Counted from the first letter of the stretch, positions 13,043-25,771 are shown. The stretch: DNA of 64,000 bases from Mercurialis annua (GCF_937616625.2 NC_065571.1:22022201-22086200); one strand, 5' to 3'. A program made the numbers and translations. The notes: generated by a model not told the origin, from the sequence alone.

Positions 13043-13664
13043 ACCGACACGACAATGGATTTAGAATTGTGGTTTAGAGTTTCATTGATAATCCATAATG
13101 AAAATGTTTTATTAAACGTTTTAAAGGTTTTTAAGTTAATAAATGTAAATGGTTATATAAACTCTACTCAGTAAATCTGACCCCGTTGTTTTCCCAAATT
13201 TTCCAAGTTTATGATTTGAGCATTGGTTGATCTCCGTTTCTTCATTCTCGGAGGTTCTTTATTTTATTTTCAGAATAAAAGAGTTGAACTGTTTTAAACT
13301 CTTAGACCGTAGTAGTAGTATCAGATTATTTATGACTTAGTCTTATGCTTATTGTTTTAGACTATCATTTGTTGGTATAGTCTAACTATTATTTTATCAG
13401 ATTTGGCATGATTACAATAATAATTTGGTATTATATATTATTTGCCATGCCGTTGGAGTTTAAATTGAGATTAAGTATATGTTGCTTATATGTACTGTTA
13501 GACTAGGTTGGAGTCTCGGTTGCCCCCGAGCATGTGGTTTTATGCAGGTACATAGTTGTTTCTGATATTTATCTGTTATCCGCAAGGCTTGCTACGGGTT
13601 TGGGTACGACCATACCCATACCCTAGCGCCGGTCACGATTCACGAAAATGGGTCGTGACAAACT

Positions 13665-13676
13665 TGGTATCAGAGC
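13665..13676 (+). other. Primer-binding site, initiator Met tRNA
   Basis: TGGTATCAGAGC lies 4 bases after the LTR end. This is the usual plant LTR-retrotransposon site complementary to the 3' end of initiator methionine tRNA, where minus-strand DNA synthesis starts. It fixes the orientation of L2 and its LTR boundary. Confidence 0.93.
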
Positions 13677-13985
13677 TTTGGTTTGAAACCAAGGCCTTTT
13701 ATTTGTTAAGTGTTAATTATTTTGGCATGTTAAGTGATTAAATTGTTCTAGGAACTACTGCGGAATTAGGATTCAAGTCTTGTCTTTGAAACGTCATCTT
13801 TTGTTTCCAAAACTTTCTGCCTACTCCTATAGGAATGTCGTGAGTTAGTCCTGTGTATTTATTTGCTTTATTGCTTATTATATGATTGTTTTCACTTGGG
13901 TGATTACTTGTTGGCTGATTCGCCATGTTGTTATTATATGGTTAAATTTTTGTTTGTATTAAAGATTTTTGTTTCATTCTAAGAA

Positions 13986-14090
13986 ATGAATACTCGTACT
14001 CGTGTTGCGCTCATCAAAATGATGAGGCTGATGACGCGACCTCTGTATCGTAACGTTTTAATCGTTTTGATTGGTTTCGTAACGTTTTAA
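13986..14090 (+). pseudogene. gag start remnant fused to satellite
   Basis: ATG at 13986 begins a frame reading MNTRTRVALIKMMRL and so on, placed 310 bp after the primer site where gag of this lineage should begin. After about 20 codons (near 14046) the frame enters satellite sequence and stops at 14088-14090. No other gag or pol sequence remains. The identification as gag rests on position and a plausible Met start, not on a recognised domain. The junction is a deletion or recombination breakpoint. Confidence 0.55.
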
Positions 14091-17000
14091 GCATTTGGCT
14101 TATATCATTAAAAAGGTGAAACCCTGCGGGGGTGGAGTGATAGAAGTTTTGAGAATTCAAGAGAAGGTCACGGCGTTTGCATTTATTTTGTAACGTTTGT
14201 AAACGTTTGGCTTAAATCGCTAAAAAGGTGAAACGTTTGGATTTGTTTCGTAACATTTTAAACGTTTGATTGGTTTCGTAACGTTTCAAACGTTGGCTTA
14301 AATTGTTAAAAAGGTGAAACGTTTAGATTTATTTCATAACATTTGTAAACGTTTGACTTAAATCGCTAAGAAGGTGAAACTTTAGGATTTGTTTCTTAAC
14401 ATTTTAAATGTTTGGATTGGTTTCGTAACGTTTGAAACGTTTTGCTTAAATTGATAAAAAGGAGAAACGTTTGAATTTGTTTCCTAAGATTTGTAAATGT
14501 TTGGCTTAAATCGCTAAAAAGGGGAAACGTTTGGATTTGTTTCGTAACATTTTAAACGTTTGGATTGGTTTCGTAACGTTATAAATGTTTTGCTTAAATC
14601 GCTAAAAACGTAAAATATTTTGATTTGTTTCGTAACATTGATAAACCTTTTGCTTAATTCACTTAAAAGGTGAAACGTTTAGATTTGTTTCGTATCGTTT
14701 TAAACGTTTGGATTGGATTCATAACGTTTTAAATGTTTGGCTTAAATCCTAAAAAAGGGGAAACATTTGGATTTGTTTCGTAACGTTTGTAAACGTTTGG
14801 CTTAAATCGCTAAAAAGGTATAACATTTGGATTTTTTTCGTAACGTTTCAATCGTTTGGATTGGTCTCATACTTTTAAACCGTTTGGCTTAAATCACTAA
14901 AAAGGGGAAATGTTTGGATTTGTTTCGCAACGTTTTAAATATTTGGATTGGTTTCGTAACATTTTAAATATTTGGCATAAATCGCTAAAAATGTGAAACG
15001 TTTTGATTTATTTCGTAACATTGTAAACGTTTGGCTTAAATCGCTAAAAAGGTGAAACGTTTGGATTTGTTTCGTAACGTTTTAAACGTTTGGATTGGTT
15101 TCGTAACGTTTTAAACGTTTGGTTTAAATCAATAAAAAGGTGAAATGTTTGGATTTGTTTTGTAACGTTTGTAAATGTTTGGCTTAAATCACTAAAAAGG
15201 TGAAATGTTTGGATTTGTTTCATAATGTTTTAAACGCTTGGATTGGTTTCATAGCGTTTTAAACATTTCGCTTAAATTGCTAAAAAGAAGAAACATTTAG
15301 ATTTGTTTCGTAACGTTTGTAAACGTTTGGATTAAATCACTAAAAAGGTGAAACGTTTGGATTTGCTTCGTTACATTTTAAACGTTTGAATTGGTTTCAT
15401 AGGTTTTAAATGTTTTGCTTAAATCGCTGAAAAGGTGAAACATTTAAATTTGTTTCGTAATGTTTCCAAACTTTTGGCATAAATCACTAAAAAGGTGAAA
15501 CGTTTGGATTTTTTCGTAATATTTGTAAACGTTTGGCTTAAATTCCTAAAAGGTGATTCGTGTGGATTTTTTTCGCAACGTTTTAAACGTTTGGATTAGT
15601 TTCATAACGTTTTAAACGTTTGGATTAGTTTCGTACGTTTTAAGCGTTTCGCTTAAATCGCTAAAAAGGTGAAACGTTTGGATTTGTTTCGTAACTTCTC
15701 TAAACGTTTGGCTTAAATAGCTAAAAAGATGAAACATTTGGATTTGTTTATATCGTTCGTAAACGTTTGGCTTAAATCGCTAAAAAGGTAAAACGTGTGG
15801 ATTTGTATCGTAACATTTAAACGTTTGGATTGGTTTTGTAACATTTTAAACGTTTGGCTTAAATTGATAAAAAAGGTGAAACGTTTAGATTTTTTGGTAA
15901 CGTTTGTAAATATTTGGCTTAAATCCCTAAAAAGATGAAACATATGGATTGGTTTCGTAATGTTTTTAAACGTTTGGTTTAAATTGCTAAAAAGGTGAAA
16001 CGCTTGGATTTGTTTCGTAACGTTTTAAAGGTTTTGATTGGTTTCGTAATATTTTAAGTGTTTGGCTTAAATCGCTAAAAAGATGAAACATTTGGATTTG
16101 TTTCGTAATATTTCAAAACGTTTGGCTTAAATCGCTAAAAAGGTGAAACGTGTGGATTTGTTTCGTAACGTTTTTAACGTTTAGATTGGTTTTGTAACGT
16201 TTTCAACATTTGTCTTAAATAGATAAATAGGTGAAACGTTTGGATTTGTTTTGTAATGTTTGTATATATTTGGCACAAATCTCTAAAAAGGTAAAACATT
16301 TGGATTAGTTTCGTAACGTTTTAAACATTTGAATTAGTTTCGTAACGTTTTGAATGTTTGGCTTAAATGGCTAAAAATATGAAATGTTTGGATTTATTTT
16401 GTAACGTTTGTAAACGTTTGGCTTAAATTGCTAAAAAGGTGAAACGTTTGGATTTGTTTCATAACGTTTTAAATATTTCGATTGTTTTCGTAACGTTTTA
16501 AACGTTTGGCTTAAATCCCGAAAAAGGGGAAACGTTTGGATTTGTTTCAAAATCTTTTAATCGTTTGGCTTAAATCGCTAAAAAGGCGAAACTTTTGGAT
16601 TTGTTTCGTAACGTTTTAATCGTTTGGCTTTAATATCTAAAAAGGTGAAACATTATGATTTGTTTCGTAACGTTATAAACGTTTGGCTTAAATCGCTAAA
16701 ATGTAAACCGTTTGGATTTGTTTATAACGTTTGTAAACGTCTGACTTAATTCACTAAAAAGGGGAAACGTTTTAATTTGTTTCGCAACGTTTAGAAACGT
16801 TCGGCTTAAATCGCTAAAAAAGTGAAACATTTGGATTTGTTTTGTAACATTTTATTTTGGACTGGTTTCGTAACGTTTTGAACATTTTTCTTAAACTGAT
16901 AAAAAGGTGAATCGTTTAGATTTGTTTTTTAACGCTTGTAAATATTTGGCTTAAATCGCAAAAAAGGTAAAACGTTTGGATTTGTTTTGTAGCGTTATAA

Positions 17001-17935
17001 ATGTTTGGATTAGTTTCGCAATGTTTTAAATGCTTTGCTTAAATCACTAAAAAGGTGAAATGTTTGGATATGTTTCGTAATGTTATAAACGTTTGGATTA
17101 GTTTCGTAACTTTTGTAAATATTTGGCTTAAATAACTAAAAAGGTAAAACATTTGGATTTTTTTCATAACGTTTTAAACATTTGGCTTAAATCGCAAAAA
17201 AGGTAAAATGTTTGAATTTGTTTCGAATTGTTTAAACGTTTGGGTTAAATTGCTAAAATGGTGAAACTTTAAAATTTGTTTTCTAACATTTTAAACTTTC
17301 GCATTGGTTTCGTAATGTTTTAAACGTTTGGCCTAAATCGCAAAAAAAGTGAAACGTTTGGATTTGTTACATAACGTTTGTAAAAGTTTGGCTTAATAGC
17401 TAAAAAAAAGTGAAATGTTTGGATATGTTTCGTAGTGTTTTAAACGTTTGGATTAGTTTCGTAACGTTTTAAACATTTGGCTTAAATCGCTAAAAAGGTG
17501 AAACGTTTGGATTTGTTTCGTAATGTTTGTAAACGTTTGGCTTAAATTGCTAAAAAGGTGATACATGTGGATTTGTTTCATAACGTTTTAAACGTTTGGA
17601 ATGGTATCGTAACGTTTTAAACGTTTGGCTTAAATTTATAAATCGCTAAAAAGGTGAAACGTTTGGATTTATTTCGTAACATTTGTAAACATTTGGCTTA
17701 AATCGAAAAAACGTGAAACGTTTGTATTTATTTTGTAACGTTATAAATGTTTGGACTGGTTTTGCAACGTTTTAAATGTTTGGCATAAATCCTAAAAAGG
17801 GAAAATATTTGGATTTGTATCGTAACTTTTGTAAACGTTTGGCTTAAATCGCTAAAAAGGTTAAATATTTGGATTTGCTTTGTAACGTTTGAAACGTTTA
17901 GATTGTTTTCATAATGTTTTATACGTTTGTCTTAA
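14047..17935 (+). repeat. Satellite array block 3a
   Basis: Array resumes after the truncated L2 element with the A-B-A-B-C higher-order pattern. It becomes less regular after about 16550, where A-B pairs, single subunits and decayed copies predominate. A 52-bp non-satellite insert sits at 14122-14173. The block ends at the 9-bp target duplication of the MITE (17927-17935). No gene seen. Confidence 0.93.
14122..14173. other. 52-bp non-satellite filler in the array
   Basis: Between two satellite subunits lies about 52 bp of GC-richer sequence starting CCCTGCGGGGGTGG and ending AGGTCACGG. It has no match to the satellite or to any element in this window. It is 75 bp from the broken gag end, which fits filler DNA captured during break repair. 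It could come from retrotransposon coding sequence, but I cannot identify it. Confidence 0.55.
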
Positions 17936-18438
17936 GGGTTAAATGCAAATTTATACACTAACATTGACCTAATTTTCAATTAAAACATTAACTTTTAAAC
18001 TTGGCAATGTCGGTAATGAACTTTACTCTTTTGGCAAATCGATTCACCGATTATTTTCCGGGACAATTTTGCTGAGTTGGAAGCCGGAAAGAACACGTAT
18101 ACTGACAGAATCGATTTCAATATTTGCCACGTAATTTGGCACGTTTGCAAATGAAATTACAAACTTTAGCGTAATTTGCAATTCCAATACTAATTTTAAA
18201 GTTTTAACAAAAACAGGCATCAATTTTTATTTTTTGGCAAATTGAAACACCGTTTATTGTCTAACTTGTCAGCCTACGTGGCAATACCGACTTCCAACTC
18301 AGCTGAAATGTCCCGGAAGAATATCGGTGTATCGATTTGCCAAAAGTGCAAAGTTCATTACCGACATTGCCAAGTTTAAAAGTTTATGTTGTAATTGCAA
18401 ATTAGGTCAAAGTTGGTGTGTGAATTTGCATTTAACCC
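17936..18438. mobile_element. Mutator-like MITE, 152-bp inverted repeats, 9-bp TSD
   Basis: A 503-bp insert begins GGGTTAAATGCAAATT and ends with its reverse complement. Both arms are 152 bp (17936-18087 and 18287-18438), with shared blocks such as TTGGCAATGTCGGTAATGAA. The flanking 9-bp TTGTCTTAA at 17927-17935 and 18439-18447 is a direct duplication of satellite sequence. Long terminal inverted repeats with a 9-bp target duplication are the signature of non-autonomous Mutator-like elements. The middle 199 bp shows no open frame of note. Confidence 0.88.
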
Positions 18439-21400
18439 TTGTCTTAAATTGCTAAAAAGGTGAAACATTTGGTTTTTTTCGTAATGTTTGTAAACGTTTG
18501 GGTTAAATCGCTAAAAAGGTGGAACGTTAGGATTCATTTCATAATGTTTTAAACGTTTGGCTTAAATCACTAAAAAGGGAAATCATTTGGATTTATTTCG
18601 TAACGTTTTAAACATTTGGATTGGTTTTGTAACGTTTCAAACGTTTGTCATAAATCGTTTAAAAGGTGAAACGTTTGGATTTGTTTCGTAACATTTGTAA
18701 ACGTTTAGATTGGTTTCGTAACGGTTATAACGTTTGGCTTAAATCGCAAAAAAGGTGGAACGTTTGGATTTGTTTCATATCGTTTGTAAACGTTTGACTT
18801 AAATAGCTAAAAAGGTGAAACGTTTGGATTTGTTTCGTAACGTTTTAAACGTTGGATTTGTTTCTTAACGTTTTAAACATTTAGATTTGTTTCGTAACGT
18901 TTTAAACCTTTGGTTTAAATCGCTAAAAATGTGAAACGTTTGTATTTGTTTCGTAACATTTGGCTTATATTGCTAAAAATATGAAGCCAAACATTACAAA
19001 CGTTACAAAACAAATCCAAACGTTTCACCTTTTAGTGATTTAAGCCAAATCTTTTAAACGTTACGAAACCAATCCAAACGTTTAAAACATTACGAAAAAA
19101 ATCTAAATGTTTCACCTTTTTAACGATTTAAGCCAAACGTTTACAAACGTTATGAAACAAATCCAAACATTTCACCTTTTTAGCAATTTAAGTCAAACGT
19201 TTACAAATGTAACGAAACAAATCCAAACGTTTCACCTTTTTAACAATTTAAGCCAAATGTTTGAAACTTTATGAAACTTATCCAAACATTTAAAACGTTA
19301 CGAAATAAATCCAAATGATTCCCCTTTTTAGCGATTTAAGCCAAACATTTAAAACGTTAAGAAACAAATCCTAACATTCCACCTTTTTTAGCGATTTAAG
19401 CCAAACGTTTACAAACGTTGCCAGACAAATCCAAACGTTTCAACTTTTTTAGCCATTTAAGCCCAACGTTTAAAAAGTTACGAAAACAATCTAAAATTTT
19501 AAGACGTTAGGAAACAAATCCAAACGTTTTACCTTTTTAGCGATTTAAGCTAAATGTTACGAAACAATCCAAATGTTTCACCTTTTTTGAGATATAAGCC
19601 AAATGTTTAAAACGTTACGAAACAAATCCAAACGGTTCCCCTTTTTAGAGATTTAAGCCAAACGTTTACAAACATTACGAAACAAATCCAAATGTTCCAA
19701 CTTTTTAGCGATTTAAGCCAAACGTTTAAAATGTTACGAAACAAATCCAAACGTTTCACCTTTCTAACAATTTAAGCCAAAATTTTGAAACGTTATGAAA
19801 CCAATCCAAACGTTTAAAACGATACAAAACAAATCTAAACATTTTCCCTTTTCAGCGATTTAAGCCAAATGTTTAAAATGTTACGAAACAAATCCTAATG
19901 TTTCACCTTTTTAGCTATTTAAGCCAAACGTTTACAAATGTTACGAAATAAATCTAAACGTTTCACCTTTTTAGCCATTTATGCCAATCGTTTTAAATAT
20001 TTGGCAAAACAATCCAAACATTTAAAAGTTTACGAAACAAGTCCAAATGTTTACCCTTTTTAGCGATTTTAGCCAAATGTTAACAATTTAAAAGTTTGGC
20101 TTAAGTCGCTAAAAAGAGGAAACGTTTGGATTTCTTTTGTAACGTTTTAAACATTTGGCTTAAATCTCTATAAATATGAAACGTTAGGATTTGTTTCGTA
20201 ACATTTTAAACGTTTTTCTTAAATCGCTAAAAAGGTAAGACGTTTTGATTTGTTTTGTTACGTTTTAAATGTTTGGCTTAATCGTTAAAAAGGTGAAACA
20301 CTAGATTTTTTCATAACGTTTCAAACTTTTGGATTTGTGTCGTAACGTTTTAAACGTTAGGCTGTTAATTGATAAAAAGGTGAAACGTTAGTATTTCATT
20401 CGTAACGTTATAAACGTTTGGTATAAATCGCTAAATAGGTGAAACGTTAGCATTTGTTTCGTAACGTTTTAAACGTTTGGATTTGTTTCGTAACATTTTA
20501 AACGTTCGGCTTAAATCGCTAAAAATGTAAAAGATTTGGATTTGTTTTGTAACGTTTTAAACATTTGGCTTAAATCGGTAAAATTAGGATTTGTTTCGTA
20601 ATGTTTTAAACGTCTGGCTTAAATCGCTATAAAGGTGAAACGTTAGGATTTGTTTTGTTTAAACTGTTTGGATTTGTTTAGTAACATATTAAACGTTTGG
20701 CTTAAATTGCTAAAAAGGAGAAACATTTGGATTTGTTTTGTAAGTTTTAAACGTTTGGCTTAAATCGCTAAAAAGGTGAAATGTTAGGATTTTTTTCGTA
20801 ACGTTACTTTTGGATTTGTTTCGTAACATTTTAATTGTTTTGCTTAAATCGCTAAAAGGGTAAAACATTTGGCTTAAATCGCTAAAAAGGTGAAACATTA
20901 GGATTTGTGTCATAACGTATTAAACGTTTTGATTTGTGTAGTAACATTTTAAACGTTTTGGTTAAATTGTTAAAACGTTGAAACGTAAACGTTTTAAACG
21001 TTTGGCTTAAATCACTAAAAAGGTGAAACTTTAAGATTTGTTTCGTAACGTTTTAAACCTTTGGATTTGTTATATAACATATTAAACGTTTTGCTTCAAT
21101 CTCTGAAAAGGTAAAACGTTTGGATTTGTTTTGTGAAGTTTTAAACATTTGGCTTAAATTGCTAAAAAGGTGAAACGTTAGGATTTGTTTCATAACGTAC
21201 TAAAGGTTTAGATTTGTTTCGTAACGTTTTAAACGTTTGGCTTAAATAGCTAAAACGATGAAACATTTGTTTTTGTTTGAAAATGGTTTAAACGTTTGGC
21301 TTAAATCGCTAGAAAGGGAAAACGTTAGGATTTATTTTATAACGTTTTAAACGTTTGGCTTAAATCGCTAAAAAGGTGGAACGTTAGGATTTATTTCGCA

Positions 21401-22942
21401 ACGTTTTAAAAGTTTGGCTTAAATTGCTAAAAAGTTGAAAAGTTTGGATTTGTTTTATAACGTTTGTATACGTTTGGCTTAAATTGCTAAACAGGGTAAA
21501 AGTTTTAAAAGTTTGGATTGGTTCCGTAACGTTTTAAACGTTTGGCTTAAATCGATAAATAGGTTAAACGTTTGAAATTGTTTCGTAACGTTTGTAAACG
21601 TTTTGCTTAAACTGTAAAAAGGTGAAACGTTTCGATTTAATTCGTAACGTTTTAAACGTTTGATTGGTTTTGTAACGTTTTAAATGTCTGGCTTAAATCG
21701 CTAAAAAGGTGAAACATTTGGATTTGTTTGTTAAAGTTTTAAACATTTGGATTGGTTTCATAACGTTTTAAGCGTTTGGCTTAAATCGCTAAAAAGGTGA
21801 AAAATTTGGATTTGTTTCATAACGTTTGTAAACATTTGGCTTAAATTGCTAAAAAGGTGAAAGATTTAGATTTGTAACGTAACATTTTAAACTTTTTGAT
21901 TGGTTTTCTAACGCTTTAAACGTTTGGCTTAAATTGATAAAAAGGTGAAACGTTTGGATTTGTTTCGTAATTTTTGTAAATGTTGGGCTTATTCGCTAAA
22001 AAGGTGAAATCTTTGGATTTGTTTCGTAACGTTTTAAACGTTTCGATTGGTTTCGTAACGTTTTAAATGTGTGACTTAAAATCGCTAAAAAGGTGAAACG
22101 TTTGAATTTTTTTCGTAACGATTTAAACGTTTGGCTTACAGAGCTAAAAGTTGAAAGGTTAGGATTTGTTTCATTTGAAACGTTTAGATTTGTTTTGTAA
22201 CATTGAAAACGTTTGGCTTTAATCGCATAAAAGGTGAAACGTTAGGATTTGTTTTGTAACGTTTTAAACAATTGGCTTAAATTGCTAAAAAGGTGAAACG
22301 TTAGGATTTATTTCGTTTTAAACATTTAAATTTGTTTCATAATATTTTAAATGTTTGGCTTAAATCGCTAAAAAGGGGAAACGTTTGGATTTGCTTTGTA
22401 GCGTTTTCAACGTTTGGCTTAAATCGCTATAAAGTTGAAACGTTAGTATTTGTTTCGTAACATTCTAAACGCTTGGATTTGCTTCGTAACATTTTAAACA
22501 TTTTGCTTAAATCGCTAAAAAGGTAAAACGTTTTGGATTTGTTTTGTAACGTTTTAAAAGTTTGGCTTAAATCACTAAAAAGGCGAAACGTTAGGATTTG
22601 TTTCGTAACGGTTTAAACGTTTTGATTTGTTTCGCAACATTTTAAAAGTTTGGGTTAAATTGCTAAAAAGGTTTAACGTTAGGATTTAATTCGTAACGTT
22701 TTAAACATTTGGCTTAAATCGTTAAAAAGGTGAAATAATAGGATTTGTTTCGTAACATTTTAAACGTTTTGCTTAAACTGCTAAAAAGGTAAAACGTTTG
22801 GATTTGTTTTGAAACATTTTAAATGTTTGGCATAAATCACTAAAAAGGTTCAATGTTAGGATTTGTTTCATAACGTTTTAAACGTTTGGATTTGTGTTGT
22901 AACATTTTAAACGTTTGGCTTAAATTGCTAAAAAGGTGAAAC
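18439..22942 (+). repeat. Satellite array block 3b
   Basis: Satellite continues to LTR L3. It holds an inverted block (18984-20086). From about 20160 onward a second higher-order form prevails, with GTTAGGATTTG in one B subunit and a C-position subunit reading GGATTTG rather than GGATTGG. The period is still near 148 bp, for example GTTAG-type subunits at about 22440 and 22587. No gene seen. Confidence 0.93.
18984..20086 (-). repeat. Inverted satellite block (about 1.1 kb)
   Basis: Between these points the subunits run in reverse complement (AAGCCAAAC, ACAAATCCAAACG, CACCTTTTTAGCGATTTAAG). On both sides the array is in plus orientation. The left junction has TTTGGCTT...AAGCCAAA within about 40 bp, and the right junction has AGCCAAATGTTAAC facing TTAAAAGTTTGGCTT, so each breakpoint is itself a small inverted repeat. 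All other satellite in the window is plus. Confidence 0.93.
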
Positions 22943-23542
22943 TATCACAGCCCAAATTCGTGGATCGCGACCGGCGGTAGGATATGGGTATGGTTGTACC
23001 AAAACCCGTAGCTAGCCTTTCGGATAACCAACCAATACATAAACCTGCAAGAAAACCAATGCTTAGGGGTAACCGAGACTTCATCCTAGTTCTTGCAGTT
23101 CATAATATTCAACATTTATATAATAAGTGCTCGGCCAACCCCGAGTCTCTAACATGGAAAAAATACGTATTAACCCAAATTAATATAAGAATGCCAAACA
23201 ACAATTAAATCCATTAACTAAATTTATAATAAGTATTTGAAAAATAGACTTCTAATTACTACTGCGGTCTAAGAGTAAAATCTGTTCAATAACTTTAAAT
23301 AAATAAAGTAAAAGCTCCGAGGAATTAAAGAATCGGAGAGCAACTGACTCGCTCAAATCATAACCCTGTAAAAATTGGGAAAATAACGGGGTCAGATATA
23401 CTGAGATGAGTTCATATCACTATTTAAATTTATCAAGTGGAAAACCTTTAAAACCCTTTTAAAACATTTAATATAACATTACGTATAATAGTTGGAATCC
23501 TAGTCCCCAATACTAAATATATCCTTAATTCAATAGGCCCGG

Positions 23543-23665
23543 TCCCGAGAGCTAAGCTACACCGAGTTACCATCGACCGCACTCAATCTATATCTAGAGT
23601 CCCGAGAGCTGAGCTACACCGAGTTACTCTACTGATCCCGAGAGCTATGCTCACGCCGAGTTACC
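23543..23665. repeat. CCCGAGAGCT...CCGAGTTAC short tandem repeats in LTR L3
   Basis: Three units start at 23543, 23601 and 23637, each reading CCCGAGAGCT, then a short variable part, then CCGAGTTAC. They sit just upstream (plus coordinates) of the conserved ACCGGTGCGCACGCAGTC block of these LTRs. L2 and L4 have different repeats at the equivalent site. No function can be assigned. Confidence 0.7.
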
Positions 23666-25373
23666 ACCACATATTACATACCTTATCTAGATCAATACCG
23701 GTGCGCACGCAGTCCTAATGATGCCCATTAGGTAGCATGTTCCAACTAAAAGCAATAATGGAAAAGCAGTTCAAAATATACGTACAATATATATTTATAT
23801 ATATCAAAATAACAATTTATTAGCGGTAAATAGTAAGTACAAACTCACTGCTTGCAAATCCACGTGATAACCTGGCAAGCAACTAATCCTGGTTCGTCTC
23901 CAGAGCACGAACAGTCGACGAGTCTAATAATGTGTAAATAATAAATTAAAAACAGAACCTAACTCTAAAGAGTACAAAACACCACATAGGACTAGCACAA
24001 ACCACACGTCAGGATAAAACAATCCAGAGCAGCACAAAATACCCAATAAGTACTAATGCCCAATTAATACAAGTCTATTGAGCTCTTGCTTTCAAATCCA
24101 TTTAGAAAATACTATTTAAATAATCCTTAAATAATAATCAATTTCCAAATAGTGGGTTAGTCGAGTTACCGATAACTTCCAAGATAGCGTCACTTGTCGA
24201 GTGACCCAAGTCTAACCCGACTCAAAATGTTTATCAAATATAAACCCGAGTTTATATTTATAAAATAATTTGATAAAATAATAATCCATTTTAAAAACAT
24301 AACTCAATGACGTCAATTTCAAGTAACCCGAGTTACAAACCAAAAACTTAATCAAATAAATATTAAATTGACAATCAAAATCAAATATAATTACCCGAGT
24401 AATTATATAAACTTAAGTTATAAATAAATATCATTTCCAATTTTCAATTTATAAATCAAAACGAAATTCAAAGTTATTTTCAAAAACAATAACAAAAGAT
24501 AGAAATAACTTGAGGGATTCAATTGATATAAACAACATAAGTGAATGATCAACTTAGCCTATTAGCCATCCCTTCCAATTCAAACCAACCGATCCTCGCC
24601 AAACATTAAAATTTGAAAAGCCATAATCATTAAATTTTCATGCAATTAAAGCCAACATTACAAGTATTCAAAACAAACCAAACCCATGAAGAACCAAAGC
24701 CTATCAATCTCTCAACAAGAAATATGGCCACTACCGAAATTAAGCATACATGCAACAGCTAATATCAAGTAACTCTAACTATGAGAGATCAAGAAGACTA
24801 TTGGCCCTAGAGATCACGAATGGCAGCCAACAACAAATTCGACGACGGCCGAAATTAACAACGACAGGAACAACGAAAACAAAACAATTCAAGCAGTATG
24901 ATTTAACACTCCATCATAATAAGTTATAGAAAACGAAGTAAAGGCAGCATTAATAAATCATAGAAAGGCAGCATTAATAAATCATAGAAAGGCAGCCACA
25001 ACACATCTCGCAACGATGAAACAAAACGGCGCGGAAACGAGGAATAAGTACGTACCGTAATCGATCCCTAAGCATAGCGATGATAAGGGACAAACGGAAT
25101 AGATGAACGACAAAACCCAATTCAGATTATTGCTGAAACGAACAAAATAATGATTAAGTACGATGAAGCGTTGTAAAAGAATGATTCGTAGAAAGCTAGA
25201 GAAGCGATTACTTACCGAATTTGATAGCGATGGAAAAGAACGAATGAATTGGTGTTTCAGAGTGTTTTAGACTGAGGGAGTCAGCTATGGTTGATTGGAA
25301 GCTATAGAATATATAAATAGGGTTTAAATACGTAACAGGTCTATTTAAAGACCTGAAATCCCGCAACAGCACA

Positions 25374-25436
25374 GTGCACGTTCGTGCACCAAAGTGCACA
25401 TTCGTGCACTGTACAGACAAGTGCACGATCGTGCAC
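25374..25436. promoter_or_regulatory. GTGCAC palindrome cluster in LTR L3
   Basis: Three 16-bp palindromes: GTGCACGTTCGTGCAC (25374-25389) and GTGCACATTCGTGCAC (25394-25409) with a mismatched centre, and the perfect GTGCACGATCGTGCAC (25421-25436). On the minus strand they lie 60-130 bp upstream of the TATA-like box at about 25310. This position suggests LTR promoter elements bound by a dimeric factor, an inference from symmetry and placement. Confidence 0.55.
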
Positions 25437-25771
25437 TCCATCGCGCCTCCAACGCATCTTAAATTTTGATCCAACGGTCAACCTTTTGACATGCACAACA
25501 TATCCAACAATGAGCCCGATCCAACGGTGCAATTGAGAGATATGGATGTTTTATTGAAATATGCCAGATTTAGAAGGCACACGAACACAACATCAATTAT
25601 AATCCGGATACAAATCAAACCCCTATCGAAAATTCACACGACACATGCAACACATACAAGATACAACTCCAACCTCAATTAAAGTTTCACACTTGCTATG
25701 TCCACCATTAATATTCCGAAACTAAGTCAAAAACACAACGAAACCATGACGGAAAAATACGGGATATTACA

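Larger units (their letters stand above)
4976..13620 (+). repeat. Segmental duplication, copy 1
   Basis: This block (most of solo LTR L1, satellite block 2, most of LTR L2) matches 44149-60600 in order and orientation, once the CACTA element in copy 2 is removed. The L1/satellite junction (…ATTACA then CGTTTGG) and the satellite/L2 junction (AAATC, A/C, then TAAATGTAAT) are the same in both, so the two LTR insertions predate the duplication. In the LTR parts I see mostly 0-3 differences per 60 bases. The satellite part has larger indels. Confidence 0.88.
10506..13660 (+). mobile_element. 5' LTR L2 (Tekay/Del-like Ty3/gypsy)
   Basis: The LTR runs from TGTAATATCCCG to GGGTCGTGACA (TG...CA, 3155 bp) and is followed at once by a primer-binding site, so this is a 5' LTR in plus orientation. 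TATA-like boxes are visible near 10911 (TTATATACATA) and 10943 (TTTTATAAACG). A donor-like GGTAAGTTC (near 11078) and CGGTACGTAAG (near 11229) follow. The LTR carries a MITE at 12500-12810. The element body is lost after the first gag codons and no right LTR is seen, so the copy is broken rather than solo. Relative to L6 it lacks 107 bp at 11901. Confidence 0.92.
22943..25771 (-). mobile_element. LTR L3, Tekay/Del-like, no target duplication
   Basis: The left end reads TATCACAGCCC (expected TGTCACGACCC; TG has decayed to TA) and the right end GGGATATTACA. On the minus strand it begins TGTAATATCCCG. No primer site or coding sequence is attached, so it looks like a solo LTR. The flanks differ, with GAAAC before and CTTAA after. 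Several satellite bases expected between those two points are missing, which suggests loss at the junction or recombination between two insertions. A minus-strand TATA-like box (CTATTTATATATTC, about 25303-25318) lies about 460 bp from the 5' end. There is a direct repeat of AAAGGCAGCATTAATAAATC around 24945-25000. Confidence 0.88.

Noticed and set aside
13665..13676. tRNA-like TGGTATCAGAGC
   Set aside because: Only the 12-base primer site is present, with no cloverleaf around it; it is the retrotransposon primer-binding site.
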